Origin: Bartonella alsatica
Lineage (GTDB): Bacteria > Pseudomonadota > Alphaproteobacteria > Rhizobiales > Rhizobiaceae
Assembly: GCF_013388295.1 (NCBI RefSeq)
Contig: NZ_CP058235.1
Location: 1,156,001-1,220,000, forward strand
Direction of reading: 5' to 3'
DNA: 64,000 bases
Part shown: positions 10,258-19,364 of the stretch, piece after piece
Layout of the letters: every line of letters starts with the position of its first letter
Position numbering within the stretch: position 1 is the stretch's first letter
Notes under the pieces: model-generated
Told to the model about the DNA's origin: nothing
The model's database searches: none
What the model saw: the letters and a program-made list of their open reading frames with translations, nothing else
Translations under genes and position numbers: made by a program

Positions 10258-11253
10258 ATGACAATACAGTCTTCTCTTCTGTCGGGTTTGCAGAGTGCCG
10301 TTACATCGGCACTTAAAACACTTGCGAGTGAAAAACAGGGGCTTGAAGCCCTTGAAACTGCTCTTCTTGGAAGCCTTTCTTCCTCTTTTAAAGCTGCTGT
10401 ACAAACTATTAGAAACGCCAATGGTCATGTGGTGATTACTGGCCTTGGTAAAAGTGGTCATATAGGTACAAAAATTGCTGCAACCTTAGCTTCAACGGGG
10501 ACACCTGCTTTTTTTGTACATGCTGCAGAAGCCAATCATGGTGATCTTGGTATGATTGGATCTGATAATGTTATTCTCGCTTTGTCGTGGTCAGGCGAAA
10601 CCTTGGAATTAAGTGGTATTATAAATCACGCTGCGCGTTTTCACACGCCACTTATCGCAATGACATCGGGTGAGCACTCTACATTGGGACGACAAGCTGA
10701 TATTGTACTATTGTTGCCGAAGATAGAAGAGGCTTGTCCCCATGGGCTTGCTCCTACAACTTCAACAGTTATGCAATTAGCAATGGGAGATGCATTAGCT
10801 GTTGCGCTTTTAGAAATGCGTGGTTTTACCGCAACGGATTTTAAGATTTATCATCCTGGTGGTTCTCTTGGTGCAAACCTTAAATACGTGCGTGATATTA
10901 TGCATGATGGTGACAGTATTCCTTTGGTTGTGCAAGGTACAAGTATGACTGAAGCTATGAGTGTTTTGGTTAAAAAACATTTTGGTTGTGTTGGCGTTGT
11001 GAATCAAGAAGGTGAGTTAATTGGGATTGTGACCGATGGTGATCTCGCACGCAACATTCACTTTAATTTGTCAAAATTTAATGTAGATGAGGTGATGACG
11101 AAAGATCCAAAAATTGTGGAGCCAAATACATTGGTTGGTGCGGCGACAGCTTTTATTAATGATCACCATATTGGTGCTTTTTTCGTGGTTGAAAATAAGA
11201 AACCAATAGGGATTGTTCATTTTCATGATCTTTTGCGCATTGGTGCAGCTTAG
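10258..11253 (+). CDS. kdsD: Arabinose-5-phosphate isomerase (KdsD/KpsF family)
   Basis: It interconverts ribulose-5-phosphate and arabinose-5-phosphate, the first committed step to Kdo of lipopolysaccharide. The product is 331 residues. An N-terminal SIS domain covers about 35-170, with GLGKSGHIGTKIAATLASTG and LSWSGETLEL. The tandem CBS domains cover about 205-331, with IGIVTDGDLARNI. The phrase IYHPGGSLGANL links the two, as in KdsD/GutQ. The start is the ATG at 10258; its ribosome-binding site is poor, consistent with translation following galU 39 bases upstream. A role in sugar nucleotide supply for the outer membrane fits the galU neighbour. Confidence 0.95.
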   Translation: MTIQSSLLSGLQSAVTSALKTLASEKQGLEALETALLGSLSSSFKAAVQTIRNANGHVVITGLGKSGHIGTKIAATLASTGTPAFFVHAAEANHGDLGMIGSDNVILALSWSGETLELSGIINHAARFHTPLIAMTSGEHSTLGRQADIVLLLPKIEEACPHGLAPTTSTVMQLAMGDALAVALLEMRGFTATDFKIYHPGGSLGANLKYVRDIMHDGDSIPLVVQGTSMTEAMSVLVKKHFGCVGVVNQEGELIGIVTDGDLARNIHFNLSKFNVDEVMTKDPKIVEPNTLVGAATAFINDHHIGAFFVVENKKPIGIVHFHDLLRIGAA

Positions 11254-11469
11254 GTGAAGGAGTATCCATACCAGATAAAATTTTGTCTGTGAAACAACTT
11301 TATTGAGACGTTTGTTGCAAAAGGTGATAGTTTTCGTATTTCATGGCTTACTACAAATTATTCTCGTAGAGGATTATATAGGGATCTTTGTGTAACTTAG
11401 AGAAGACTTTTATCAGGAGGAAGATTTTACCGCTTCTTGTTATGCGTTACCCTACATTTTTCTAATAAA

Positions 11470-11489
11470 ATAGAAGCCTTGGCTTTTAT
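11470..11489. terminator. Short hairpin between convergent kdsD and omp10-like genes
   Basis: ATAGAAGC (11470-11477) pairs with GCTTTTAT (11482-11489) around a CTTG loop, with one G-T pair. It begins six bases beyond the stop of the minus-strand lipoprotein gene and could serve either direction. The T-tracts are imperfect. Confidence 0.4.
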
Positions 11490-11494
11490 GTTAT

Positions 11495-11854
11495 TTAAAA
11501 TTTTCGCTTAAGAAAAAATTGCGTCCCTGTATGTGATGTACAGAGAAGTTGTGTTGCATTATGCGATATCGTACAATTGACTCGGGATATTGTTCCACGG
11601 AGAATGGAGCGTATTTCAATTTCTATGTGTTGAGTACTGACATAATTATATGTACCTTCTGATAGCTTTTCTTCTGTATCTGCTGCTCGGGTTTCAAAAG
11701 CACCATTATGGAACGAAGAAATAATACCATTTTCATCAATCCATTTACCATCAATTCCAGTTAGCATATTTTGTTCATAATATTGCAAAAAGCCACAGGA
11801 ACTTAATACAGAAGCGGTAATTGTAAGACATAAAATACGGCAGATGCGTTTCAT
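11495..11854 (-). CDS. omp10: Omp10-like outer-membrane lipoprotein
   Basis: This 119-residue lipoprotein has a typical signal sequence ending in the lipobox VLSSC, with the acylated Cys at residue 20. The mature part contains GIDGKWIDENGIISSFHNG, FETRAADTEEKLSEGTYNY and RGTISRVNCTISHNATQLLC. From memory these match the Brucella Omp10 lipoprotein (about 126 residues) nearly block by block, including two Cys residues probably forming a disulfide (in VNC and LLC). The fold is expected to be the small beta-barrel of the protease-inhibitor (Inh) type. In Brucella, Omp10 is a surface lipoprotein and antigen that influences virulence. Here the gene stands alone, convergent with kdsD and divergent from the regulator gene. 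The homology is a recognition call without an alignment. Confidence 0.85.
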   Translation of the reverse strand: MKRICRILCLTITASVLSSCGFLQYYEQNMLTGIDGKWIDENGIISSFHNGAFETRAADTEEKLSEGTYNYVSTQHIEIEIRSILRGTISRVNCTISHNATQLLCTSHTGTQFFLKRKF

Positions 11855-12107
11855 TTGATTTACTCTATTTATATCACTTTGCTCTCTAGGCTCTATAACA
11901 TTGTTAAATTACTCCATGAGTCAAGATGAAAAATATGATAAAAATCAATCAAAAAGCAAAAAAATAGAAAAAAATGCCTTAATGTTGTATTTAATTAACG
12001 GCTTGCTAAAATTCGTGGATAAAACACAAGAGGTGAAATATTTCTTATGGTTTACAACAATTTTTATATTAAGCCGCTTAGTAATCTCAAAGGAGATTAT
12101 TAAAATT

Positions 12108-13493
12108 ATGGTTGGTCCCATTCTTGTTGCGGGTGAAGATTATGGAAGGCGTATAGAGCTTTCTGCTATGCTCCGAGGTTTTGGTCACCGTGTCATTGAA
12201 GCAGAAAATGGCCTCCGTACGATTGATCTTTTACACAGACGTAAAAATATTGTGCTTGCGCTCCTTGATGTCGCTATGAGTGATTTGAGTGCGGGTGATT
12301 TGATTAAAATGATTAGAGTTGCGGGTGTTTCTATTCCTATTGTTGTGGTAGCACAACAAGAGAATCAAGATTTACTCCAGAAAGCTTTAACAGCTGGAGC
12401 TATTGATTATTTGATTCATCCAGTTACATCACTACGGTTGAAAGTCACTTTGGATACTCTTTCTCTTATTTCTGCATTGGAGCGTGAGATTAGTTATATT
12501 CGGCGAAAAAATGAGAATCACTTGCGATTTTCTGATCTCTGTATAAAAAGTAGGGCAATGCAGATAGTTCTGGAACAGTCCAGGAGTGCAGCGGCTTCTT
12601 TACAAAATCTTTTGATAGAAGGTGAAGAGGGCACTGGACGCGAAACATTAGCCCGTATTATTCATCATGAAGGGTTGTTATCAGAAGGACCTTTTGTTCG
12701 CTTCCAATGTTCAGCTATCGTTCATCCAGAAGAAGAAAGCTGCCAGTGGTTTAAAAAATTTCTACCCCTGGTCTCTTCTCTTGAAAAGGGGACGCTTTGT
12801 CTTTGTGATGTTGATCGACTCGAGCCCATACAGCAAAAGCGTTTCACAAATTATCTTCAAGAGAGAGAAAAGGCAATAAAGAATAATCCTCCTTCTTTTC
12901 GTATCATGGCTATTTCAGCGTCGCGGCTTTCAGATCTAGTTAAAGAAGATTTTTTTTCACGCGGTTTATTTGAACAGCTTTCCCAATTATCGATCAACGT
13001 TCCTGCTTTACGGGAATTGAGAGATGATTTTCCAGAGCTTACACAACGTTTGATTAATCGCATTATTAGTGAAACAGGGCGATCTCATGTACATGGTTTA
13101 ACAGGATCAGCTCTCTCATTGCTTATGCAGTATGACTGGCCTGGTAATCGGGATGAACTTGAGAATTTTCTATTTCGTGCAGTTTTACTCAGTAAGGGAC
13201 CATTATTAACTGTTCGAGATTTTCCCCAATTAATGGGCAAGCCATTAATAAATATTCCAAATATCATTGAGGGTAATATTCAAGAAGATCATGAACAAGA
13301 GTCAATACAATTTTTAAATGCTGAAGGGCACGTTCGCACTTTTTTAGAGATGGAACGTGATATTATTGAGAAAGCGGTTAAACATTATAAAGGACATATG
13401 AGTGAGATTGCTCGTCGTCTTCATATTGGTCGCTCTACACTTTATCGAAAAATAGAGGAATTGAGAGCAGTAAAAAGCCAAGAACGGAAATAA
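12108..13493 (+). CDS. NtrC-like response regulator with degenerate AAA+ domain and Fis-type HTH
   Basis: This is a transcription regulator of 461 residues. An N-terminal receiver domain (about 3-120) has the phosphoacceptor Asp54 in ALLDVAMSD. The conserved Lys of receiver domains is replaced by His in YLIHPVTS. The central domain (about 140-360) resembles sigma-54 activators, but Walker A reads GEEGTGRE (172-179), the Walker B region reads LCDVDRLE, and the GAFTGA loop is absent. The later DWPGNRDELENFLFRAVLL box is intact. The C-terminus ends in a Fis-type helix-turn-helix, SEIARRLHIGRSTLYRKIEE. The start at 12108 has AAGGAG upstream; a longer frame from 11901 is unlikely. I infer sigma-54-independent, TyrR-like action. 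The cognate kinase and targets are not evident here. Confidence 0.85.
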   Translation: MVGPILVAGEDYGRRIELSAMLRGFGHRVIEAENGLRTIDLLHRRKNIVLALLDVAMSDLSAGDLIKMIRVAGVSIPIVVVAQQENQDLLQKALTAGAIDYLIHPVTSLRLKVTLDTLSLISALEREISYIRRKNENHLRFSDLCIKSRAMQIVLEQSRSAAASLQNLLIEGEEGTGRETLARIIHHEGLLSEGPFVRFQCSAIVHPEEESCQWFKKFLPLVSSLEKGTLCLCDVDRLEPIQQKRFTNYLQEREKAIKNNPPSFRIMAISASRLSDLVKEDFFSRGLFEQLSQLSINVPALRELRDDFPELTQRLINRIISETGRSHVHGLTGSALSLLMQYDWPGNRDELENFLFRAVLLSKGPLLTVRDFPQLMGKPLINIPNIIEGNIQEDHEQESIQFLNAEGHVRTFLEMERDIIEKAVKHYKGHMSEIARRLHIGRSTLYRKIEELRAVKSQERK

Positions 13494-13897
13494 AATCGAC
13501 GATAAATTTCCATTTATAAAAAGTATAATTTTCAAAAATTGTAGTGGCTTTTGGTAAAGAAAGTAGAAAACTTCTGACTTTTAAAAAGGTATTGTGTATT
13601 TTAAATATTAGGTATTAAGTATAATTTTGAAAATTTAATAAGTATTGATTTTATTTGGTTGGGTTATTTTTAACTCTTTTTCCTTTTTTAGTTGTCAAAA
13701 CTTTAGCTCAGTTTACATTCATTTAAATCGAGAGATAGTTTTTATACTTTTTAGTATTAGAGCTAAAATTTTGAAATTATCGATTAGATTTATATTCTCT
13801 TAAGTAAGAGATGGCATTCTGTCTATTGCAATGATTAAGGTATGATCATTAATTTTAATGTTGCGGTTTGTATCGATGATGGTGCAATGGCTTAAAA
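13494..13897. other. AT-rich intergenic region upstream of the phospholipase D gene
   Basis: About 400 bases between two plus-strand genes hold no open frame of note, no tRNA and no convincing terminator. A promoter for the downstream gene is likely here but cannot be fixed by eye. Confidence 0.5.
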
Positions 13898-15487
13898 ATG
13901 GAAAGTTTATCTTCTTTGACTCTGTTACAGTTTGTTATCAGTTTTATCATATTTTTTTTTATTGCGTGTATGTTGGCGATCTATACATATGGACGTTTTG
14001 TTAAAAATGCTAAGGGAGAATGTTCTTATGCTTTTAATGTTAAAAAAGATGAAACACAGTTTGATCGTATAGTAAGTCAGTTAGCAAAAGAAACAGGAGG
14101 ATTAGGGGTTGACAAAGATGCTCTTTCACTCATCATCAGCAATTTGGATGCGTTTTGTGTTCGTGCAATAGGCGCAGCACAGGCTGGGCGTAGTCTTGAT
14201 TTAATGTATTATATTTGGGATGATGATTTAACCGGCCGTTTGTTATTAAGTGAAATAGTGGAAGCAGCTGATCGGGGTGTTCGAGTACGCCTTCTTTTGG
14301 ATGATATTAATGCTCAGGGGCGTGATCCAGCTTATATTGCGCTGGATAAACATCCTCATATTGAAGTAAGAATGTTTAATCCAGGGCGATCACGTAAGGG
14401 TGGTTTACGCCGTGGTTTGGAGATTATATTGCGGGCAATTACTGTAACGCGCAGAATGCATAATAAAGCTTTTATTGTAGATGGCCGGGTAGCTTTTGTA
14501 GGAGGACGCAATCTTGCAGATTCTTATTTTGACGCTGGTAAAGAATCACATTTTCGAGATTTGGATTTGATGTTAATTGGCCCTTCGGTTAAAAAGGTGG
14601 AAACTATTTTTGATAACTTTTGGAATAGCTCTGTCGTTTTACCGATTCACTCTTTGGTTATTCCTAAAAGTGCAAGCGACCTTAGTTATTGGAAGGATAA
14701 GTTGCGCAAGTTTCGTAATTCCAAGGTTGCGAAAGTTTATTTAGACTATATCAAAGAGCATATTAACTTTAATTATTTTATCCAGACAGGAAAGCGATTA
14801 TTTTTAGCAGATAAAGTTATTGTTCTTTCTGACCCTCCTGAAAAAGTATTGCGCAAAAAAACAGGAAATTGGCTCATGAAGGCTCTCTCACAGGTTATTG
14901 GTGAAGCCCAAGAAACGATCCAAATTACATCACCTTATTTTGTTCCTGGTAAGGTAGGTACGCAGAATTTTAGCAATTTGGTCTCAAAGGGTGTTGATGT
15001 CAAAATTCTTACGAATTCTTTAGCAGCTACTGATGTTGCATTAGTGCATGGTGGTTATGTACCGTATCGTAAAGCGTTATTAAAAAGTGGTGTTAAACTT
15101 TATGAGTTGAAACCAGATGGAGGTAATCAAGGATTGCGATTATTTAGGTCAAGTAAGGCAAGTTTACACACCAAAGCTTTTTTAGTTGATCGTAAAACTG
15201 CTTTTATTGGATCTTTGAATTTTGATCCACGGTCAGCTGCATTGAATACAGAAATGGGTATTCTTTTTGAATGTGCACCGATTACAGCTAGGTTGGATTT
15301 GCTTTTTTCTGAGGAAACAACTGGTGAAATGAGTTATCATCTCCGTCTTGGTGATGATAACCGTATTTATTGGGATTTTATTGAAAATGAAAAACAATAC
15401 AGTATTGATTTTGAACCAGAAAGCAATTTTTGGCGTCGGGTTTTTACAAGAGTAATGAGCTGGTTACCCATTGAATCGCAATTATAA
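13898..15487 (+). CDS. Phospholipase D family protein, cardiolipin-synthase-like
   Basis: This 529-residue membrane-anchored protein has two HKD catalytic motifs. The first, HNKAFIVDG, has His188, Lys190 and Asp195 and is followed by VGGRN. The second, HTKAFLVD, starts at His424 and is followed by IGSLNFDPRS. One N-terminal transmembrane helix covers about residues 8-29. The layout and the phrases RVRLLLDDINAQGRD and TSPYFVPG are those of the ClsC/YmdC group. These transfer a phosphatidyl group to make cardiolipin, or act as phospholipases. The single N-terminal helix differs from ClsA, which has two. The start ATG at 13898 lacks a strong ribosome-binding site. A hairpin terminator follows at 15577. 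Confidence 0.88.
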   Translation: MESLSSLTLLQFVISFIIFFFIACMLAIYTYGRFVKNAKGECSYAFNVKKDETQFDRIVSQLAKETGGLGVDKDALSLIISNLDAFCVRAIGAAQAGRSLDLMYYIWDDDLTGRLLLSEIVEAADRGVRVRLLLDDINAQGRDPAYIALDKHPHIEVRMFNPGRSRKGGLRRGLEIILRAITVTRRMHNKAFIVDGRVAFVGGRNLADSYFDAGKESHFRDLDLMLIGPSVKKVETIFDNFWNSSVVLPIHSLVIPKSASDLSYWKDKLRKFRNSKVAKVYLDYIKEHINFNYFIQTGKRLFLADKVIVLSDPPEKVLRKKTGNWLMKALSQVIGEAQETIQITSPYFVPGKVGTQNFSNLVSKGVDVKILTNSLAATDVALVHGGYVPYRKALLKSGVKLYELKPDGGNQGLRLFRSSKASLHTKAFLVDRKTAFIGSLNFDPRSAALNTEMGILFECAPITARLDLLFSEETTGEMSYHLRLGDDNRIYWDFIENEKQYSIDFEPESNFWRRVFTRVMSWLPIESQL

Positions 15488-15576
15488 ATCTTACAAATCA
15501 TACATCAAAAAATTATTTTTCTTTTCATTTTATTTTTAACATGGCATAATTCGTTGCCAATCCTCAACTTATGAGA

Positions 15577-15614
15577 ACCGCAGTTGTATTAAAGTCACTT
15601 GCGGTGCTTTTTTA
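15577..15614 (+). terminator. Rho-independent terminator between the phospholipase D gene and guaB
   Basis: ACCGCA (15577-15582) pairs with TGCGGT (15600-15605), followed by GCTTTTTTA. It ends 16 bases before the guaB start, so guaB would need a promoter overlapping it, or read-through from upstream. Confidence 0.65.
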
Positions 15615-15630
15615 TTAAAGGAATTTGGCT

Positions 15631-17130
15631 ATGGCAAAGATTGTTGAAACAGGGACAGGAGCGTTAGCCCTTACTTTTGATGATGTGCTTTTACAGCCAG
15701 GCCATTCTCTTGTTATGCCTAGTCAGGTAGATCTTAAAACGCGTATCGCAGCTAATATTGAACTGAATTTGCCATTGCTTTCTGCTGCAATGGATACAGT
15801 AACGGAATCGCGTTTGGCAATTGCTATGGCTCAAGCTGGTGGTCTTGGTGTTATCCATCGCAATATGTCTTCTGCAGAACAAGCTGAGGAAGTTCGTCAA
15901 GTGAAAAAATTTGAATCCGGAATGGTTGTTAATCCGGTAACAATTAGGCCAGATGCAACACTTGAAGAAGCAAAAGCTTTGATGCGCTCCTATAGTATTT
16001 CGGGTATTCCGGTTGTTGAAGATGGGGCTAACGGTGGAATTGCTGGTCGGCTTGTTGGCATTTTGACAAATAGAGATGTGCGTTTTGCATCAAATCTACA
16101 ACAAAAAATTTATGAATTAATGACGCATAAAAATTTGATCACAGTGCGTGAAAATGTTCAACTTGATGAAGCAAAGTATCTTTTACATAGTCATCGTATT
16201 GAAAAATTATTAGTTGTAGATGAACAAAATCGCTGTGTCGGTTTGATAACAGTTAAGGATATTGAAAAAGCACAATTAAATCCAAACGCCGCTAAAGATT
16301 CGCAAGGTCGCTTGCGTGTTGCAGCTGCAAGTAGTGTAGGAAACGATGGTATTGAGCGGGCTGAACGATTAATTGACGCGGGCGTTGATGTGCTAGTGAT
16401 TGATACCGCTCATGGACATTCTCAGCGCGTATTAGAAACAGTTAAGCGTATTAAAAAAATGGCGTTTTCTCCAGCTATTATTGCTGGTAATGTAGCAACA
16501 CCACAAGCTACACAGGCTTTGATTGATAGTGGTGCAGATGCTGTAAAAGTTGGTATTGGTCCTGGTTCTATTTGTACGACGCGAATTGTTGCAGGTGTTG
16601 GTGTTCCCCAGCTAGCAGCTATTATGGGTGCTGCAGAAATTGCTGATAAGGTAGGTATTCCTGTTATTGCTGATGGGGGAATAAAAGCTTCGGGTGATTT
16701 TGCTAAAGCCTTAGCGGGTGGGGCTTGTGCTGCTATGATTGGTTCTCTTTTAGCAGGTACGGAAGAAAGCCCTGGTGAAGTTTATCTTTATCAAGGGCGA
16801 TCTTTTAAAGCTTATCGTGGTATGGGATCAGTTAGTGCTATGGCAAGGGGTTCAGCTGATCGTTATTTTCAGGATGAAGTGCGTGATGAGCTTAAATTGG
16901 TTCCTGAAGGTGTGGAAGGACAAGTGGCTTATAAAGGTCCGATAGCATCGGTTCTGCACCAACTTGCTGGTGGGTTACGTGCTTCGATGGGCTATGTTGG
17001 GGCTAAAAATTTAGCAGAGTTTCGTGAAAAAGCGACGTTTGTTCGTATCACTAACGCTGGACTTTATGAAAGCCATACACATGATGTTGCTATTACACGG
17101 GAGAGCCCGAATTACCGAGGTCCTATTTAA
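15631..17130 (+). CDS. guaB: Inosine-5'-monophosphate dehydrogenase
   Basis: It oxidises IMP to XMP with NAD+, the rate-limiting step of GMP synthesis. The product is 499 residues. The TIM barrel is interrupted by two CBS domains at about 95-215. The catalytic loop [13 protein letters not shown] carries Cys315. The flap-region phrase [19 protein letters not shown] is typical. The ATG at 15631 follows AAAGGAATTT; an upstream in-frame TTG is less likely. guaA, which acts on the XMP product, lies about 2.2 kb downstream on the same strand, separated by an rRNA methyltransferase gene and a small gene on the opposite strand. Confidence 0.98.
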   Translation: MAKIVETGTGALALTFDDVLLQPGHSLVMPSQVDLKTRIAANIELNLPLLSAAMDTVTESRLAIAMAQAGGLGVIHRNMSSAEQAEEVRQVKKFESGMVVNPVTIRPDATLEEAKALMRSYSISGIPVVEDGANGGIAGRLVGILTNRDVRFASNLQQKIYELMTHKNLITVRENVQLDEAKYLLHSHRIEKLLVVDEQNRCVGLITVKDIEKAQLNPNAAKDSQGRLRVAAASSVGNDGIERAERLIDAGVDVLVIDTAHGHSQRVLETVKRIKKMAFSPAIIAGNVATPQATQALIDSGADAVKVGIGPGSICTTRIVAGVGVPQLAAIMGAAEIADKVGIPVIADGGIKASGDFAKALAGGACAAMIGSLLAGTEESPGEVYLYQGRSFKAYRGMGSVSAMARGSADRYFQDEVRDELKLVPEGVEGQVAYKGPIASVLHQLAGGLRASMGYVGAKNLAEFREKATFVRITNAGLYESHTHDVAITRESPNYRGPI

Positions 17131-17217
17131 TGTTTAATGTATAAGAGCTTAGAGCTATATTATATGGTATAAAATCTTTTTGAGAATTGCAGGGAAGTTG
17201 TATAATAATTCTTAAAA

Positions 17218-17250
17218 GAAAGAATTGGAGATTGATATTCCAATTCTTTC
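17218..17250. terminator. Perfect 12-bp hairpin between guaB and the small minus-strand ORF
   Basis: GAAAGAATTGGA (17218-17229) pairs perfectly with TCCAATTCTTTC (17239-17250) around a 9-base loop. It lies between the 3' ends of guaB (plus) and the 49-codon ORF (minus). TTTT follows the stem when read on the minus strand. It probably terminates one or both transcripts. Confidence 0.65.
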
Positions 17251-17275
17251 AATAGGTTATATGAAATTAAGGAAA

Positions 17276-17425
17276 TTAACTTTTTGTCGTCTTCCGTTCC
17301 GATTTTGACGCGCGTTGGCGAGTGTTAGCCTGATCACTCTGGATGGATTTCTTTCCATTGTTTGAGGGCGTTGTATTGTGACGACTTTTAGATGAAGCTG
17401 TTTTCCCATTGTTGTAAGTGTTCAT
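17276..17425 (-). CDS. Small basic Ser/Lys/Asn/Thr-rich protein, 49 residues
   Basis: I found this frame by translating the minus strand. It starts MNTYNNGKTASSKSRHNTT and ends KSERKTTKS before TAA. It is highly hydrophilic, with about 11 Lys/Arg and many Ser, Asn and Thr, and has no hydrophobic segment, so it should be soluble, possibly disordered and nucleic-acid binding. The main support is an excellent ribosome-binding site AAAAGGAGAAAATA directly before the ATG, and a perfect hairpin beyond its stop that can act as terminator. No family is recognised. It overlaps no other gene and lies convergent with guaB. It could be a lineage-specific stress or nucleoid-associated peptide, but that is speculation. 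Confidence 0.6.
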   Translation of the reverse strand: MNTYNNGKTASSKSRHNTTPSNNGKKSIQSDQANTRQRASKSERKTTKS

Positions 17426-17945
17426 TATTTTCTCCTTTTAAATTATCTGGCTTGAAGCCAGTATAATAAAAACGGTTTTGCCAAATAGTGGTTCCAAACC
17501 TTTTCTAAAAAGTTAATATTTTGTCAGAAATAAGATGGGTGTGCTGGTCTTAGTAGAAGTGTTTTTTCGTTTTTCAAAAAGATAGCATTTTCGAGATATA
17601 AGATATTTAGATACTACATGCTATTTATAGAAAGCCATGAAAATTTAATTTAGGAGGAAACTAAGGGGAGTATGGCTTTTATGTACCGATATTGGGTAAG
17701 AAATTTAAGAGTACATTCTGCCTTACAGTATCAAGATAGAATTATATATTTTAGAATGAGAGAAATGTAAAAGGATAGCACATGAAATGAAGGATTTAAA
17801 ATGCTAAAAAAAGTGCGATCAGAATTATTCAGCTTCCAATGTGAATTTTTCACAGTCTTCAAAAAATCCTATTGGCATTAAGAAAGATAATTTTGTTTTT
17901 ACTTAAATTGTTTAGTATCTTGTAAAAATTTAATGGGAGAAATGA
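17426..17945. other. AT-rich intergenic region between the small ORF and the rsmB-like gene
   Basis: About 520 bases with no recognisable gene. It must hold divergent promoters for the minus-strand microprotein and the plus-strand methyltransferase. No clear operator or hairpin was noted. Confidence 0.5.
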
Positions 17946-19232
17946 ATGCGCTTAGGTGGGCGTTTGCGTGCAGCAATAGATATTCTACAAGAAATAGAAA
18001 CTCGGCGTTATCCTGCAGGTAAAGTTTTAAGAGCTTGGGGGCTTTCTCATCGTTTTGCTGGAGCAAGTGATCGTGCAGCAATTGGTACAATCGTTTATGA
18101 TGTCTTAAGACGGCGTTATTCTTTACAATGGCGTATGGAGAGTGATGATATTCAGGATATCGTTTTTGGTACCTTATTAGATACTGGGAAAATGACAATT
18201 GAACAAATTGACAGTGAATTAGAAAGGGATCGATTTGCACCACAGCTATTAGGGATTAAACAGCGTCAATCGTGGCAAAAACGACAATTAATTGATGCGC
18301 CAGACTATATTCGTGGTGATATTCCCCAATGGTGTCAAGCTCACTTATATCCTTTATTTGCCGAAAATTGGGTTGTTGAAGCTGCTGCATTAGCAACACG
18401 GCCTTCTTTAGATTTACGCGTGAATAATTTAAAGACAACGCCAGAGAAGGTGCTTAAGGAATTAGCAAAGACAAAAATTCAACCATTATCATGGTTTCCG
18501 CAAGCCTTAAGGATAGCACCGATTGAAAAGTTTGACCGCCATCCTAATGTTCAAGTTGAACTTGCTTTTCAAAAGGGGCATTTTGAAATACAGGATTTGG
18601 GGTCTCAGATTGTTGCTTATCTTGTTGAAGCAAAAGCAGGTATGCAGGTTTTAGATTATTGTGCTGGAGCTGGTGGCAAAACGTTAGCTTTAGCTGCTAG
18701 TATGAATAATCAAGGGCAAATTTATGTTTATGATTCAGATAAAGCCCGCTTAGCTCCTATTTTTGATCGTCTTCGACGCGCTGGTGTTCATAATGTACAG
18801 CCACGTGAGCATGTAGAAACATTAAAGTCATTAGTAGGTCAGATGGATATAGTTTTACTAGATGCTCCATGTAGTGGTACAGGCACATGGCGACGGCGGC
18901 CGGATACAAAATGGCGTTTGACGTTAGAGGAGGTCAAAAAATGCCAAATAGAACAGAAGGCTATTTTGAATGAGGCTATAGATTATCTTAAACCAAATGG
19001 ACGTTTAGTCTATATTACATGTTCTCTTTTTATGGATGAAAATGAGGAACAAATTTCCTATTTTCTTCGACAGCATTCCAATTTTTATACAATAAATATG
19101 CGTGCACTTTGGCAGAAACATTTTAGTTTTTCATCTATTCAACCGATCTTTTCAGATTATGGACTGACTTTATCGCCAGCAACAACAAAAACAGATGGTT
19201 TCTTTTTAGCTGTGTTGCAAAAAAAACATTGA
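17946..19232 (+). CDS. RsmB/NOP2-family 16S rRNA (cytosine-C5) methyltransferase
   Basis: This SAM-dependent rRNA m5C methyltransferase has 428 residues. An N-terminal NusB-like helical region covers about 1-130. The Rossmann methyltransferase domain has motif I DYCAGAGGKTLALA at 237-250. Motif IV, LDAPCSGTGTWRRRPD, has Cys309, the residue that releases the product. Motif VI, YITCSLF, has the catalytic Cys359. ATG 17946 follows GGGAGA at good distance. Placement between guaB and guaA is seen in related genomes. RsmB (C967) is the closest known function, but the exact target nucleotide is not certain from sequence. Confidence 0.9.
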   Translation: MRLGGRLRAAIDILQEIETRRYPAGKVLRAWGLSHRFAGASDRAAIGTIVYDVLRRRYSLQWRMESDDIQDIVFGTLLDTGKMTIEQIDSELERDRFAPQLLGIKQRQSWQKRQLIDAPDYIRGDIPQWCQAHLYPLFAENWVVEAAALATRPSLDLRVNNLKTTPEKVLKELAKTKIQPLSWFPQALRIAPIEKFDRHPNVQVELAFQKGHFEIQDLGSQIVAYLVEAKAGMQVLDYCAGAGGKTLALAASMNNQGQIYVYDSDKARLAPIFDRLRRAGVHNVQPREHVETLKSLVGQMDIVLLDAPCSGTGTWRRRPDTKWRLTLEEVKKCQIEQKAILNEAIDYLKPNGRLVYITCSLFMDENEEQISYFLRQHSNFYTINMRALWQKHFSFSSIQPIFSDYGLTLSPATTKTDGFFLAVLQKKH

Positions 19233-19364
19233 TACATATTTTCGTATTTTTTATCTTAAATTTTATCAAAAGAACCTTTTTCTCAAGTAAACAGACTTGT
19301 GAAAAAAGAAAGATTGAATAATAAATCTTATAGGTTCTCTTTTACAATTATTGATTGGTTTTCT

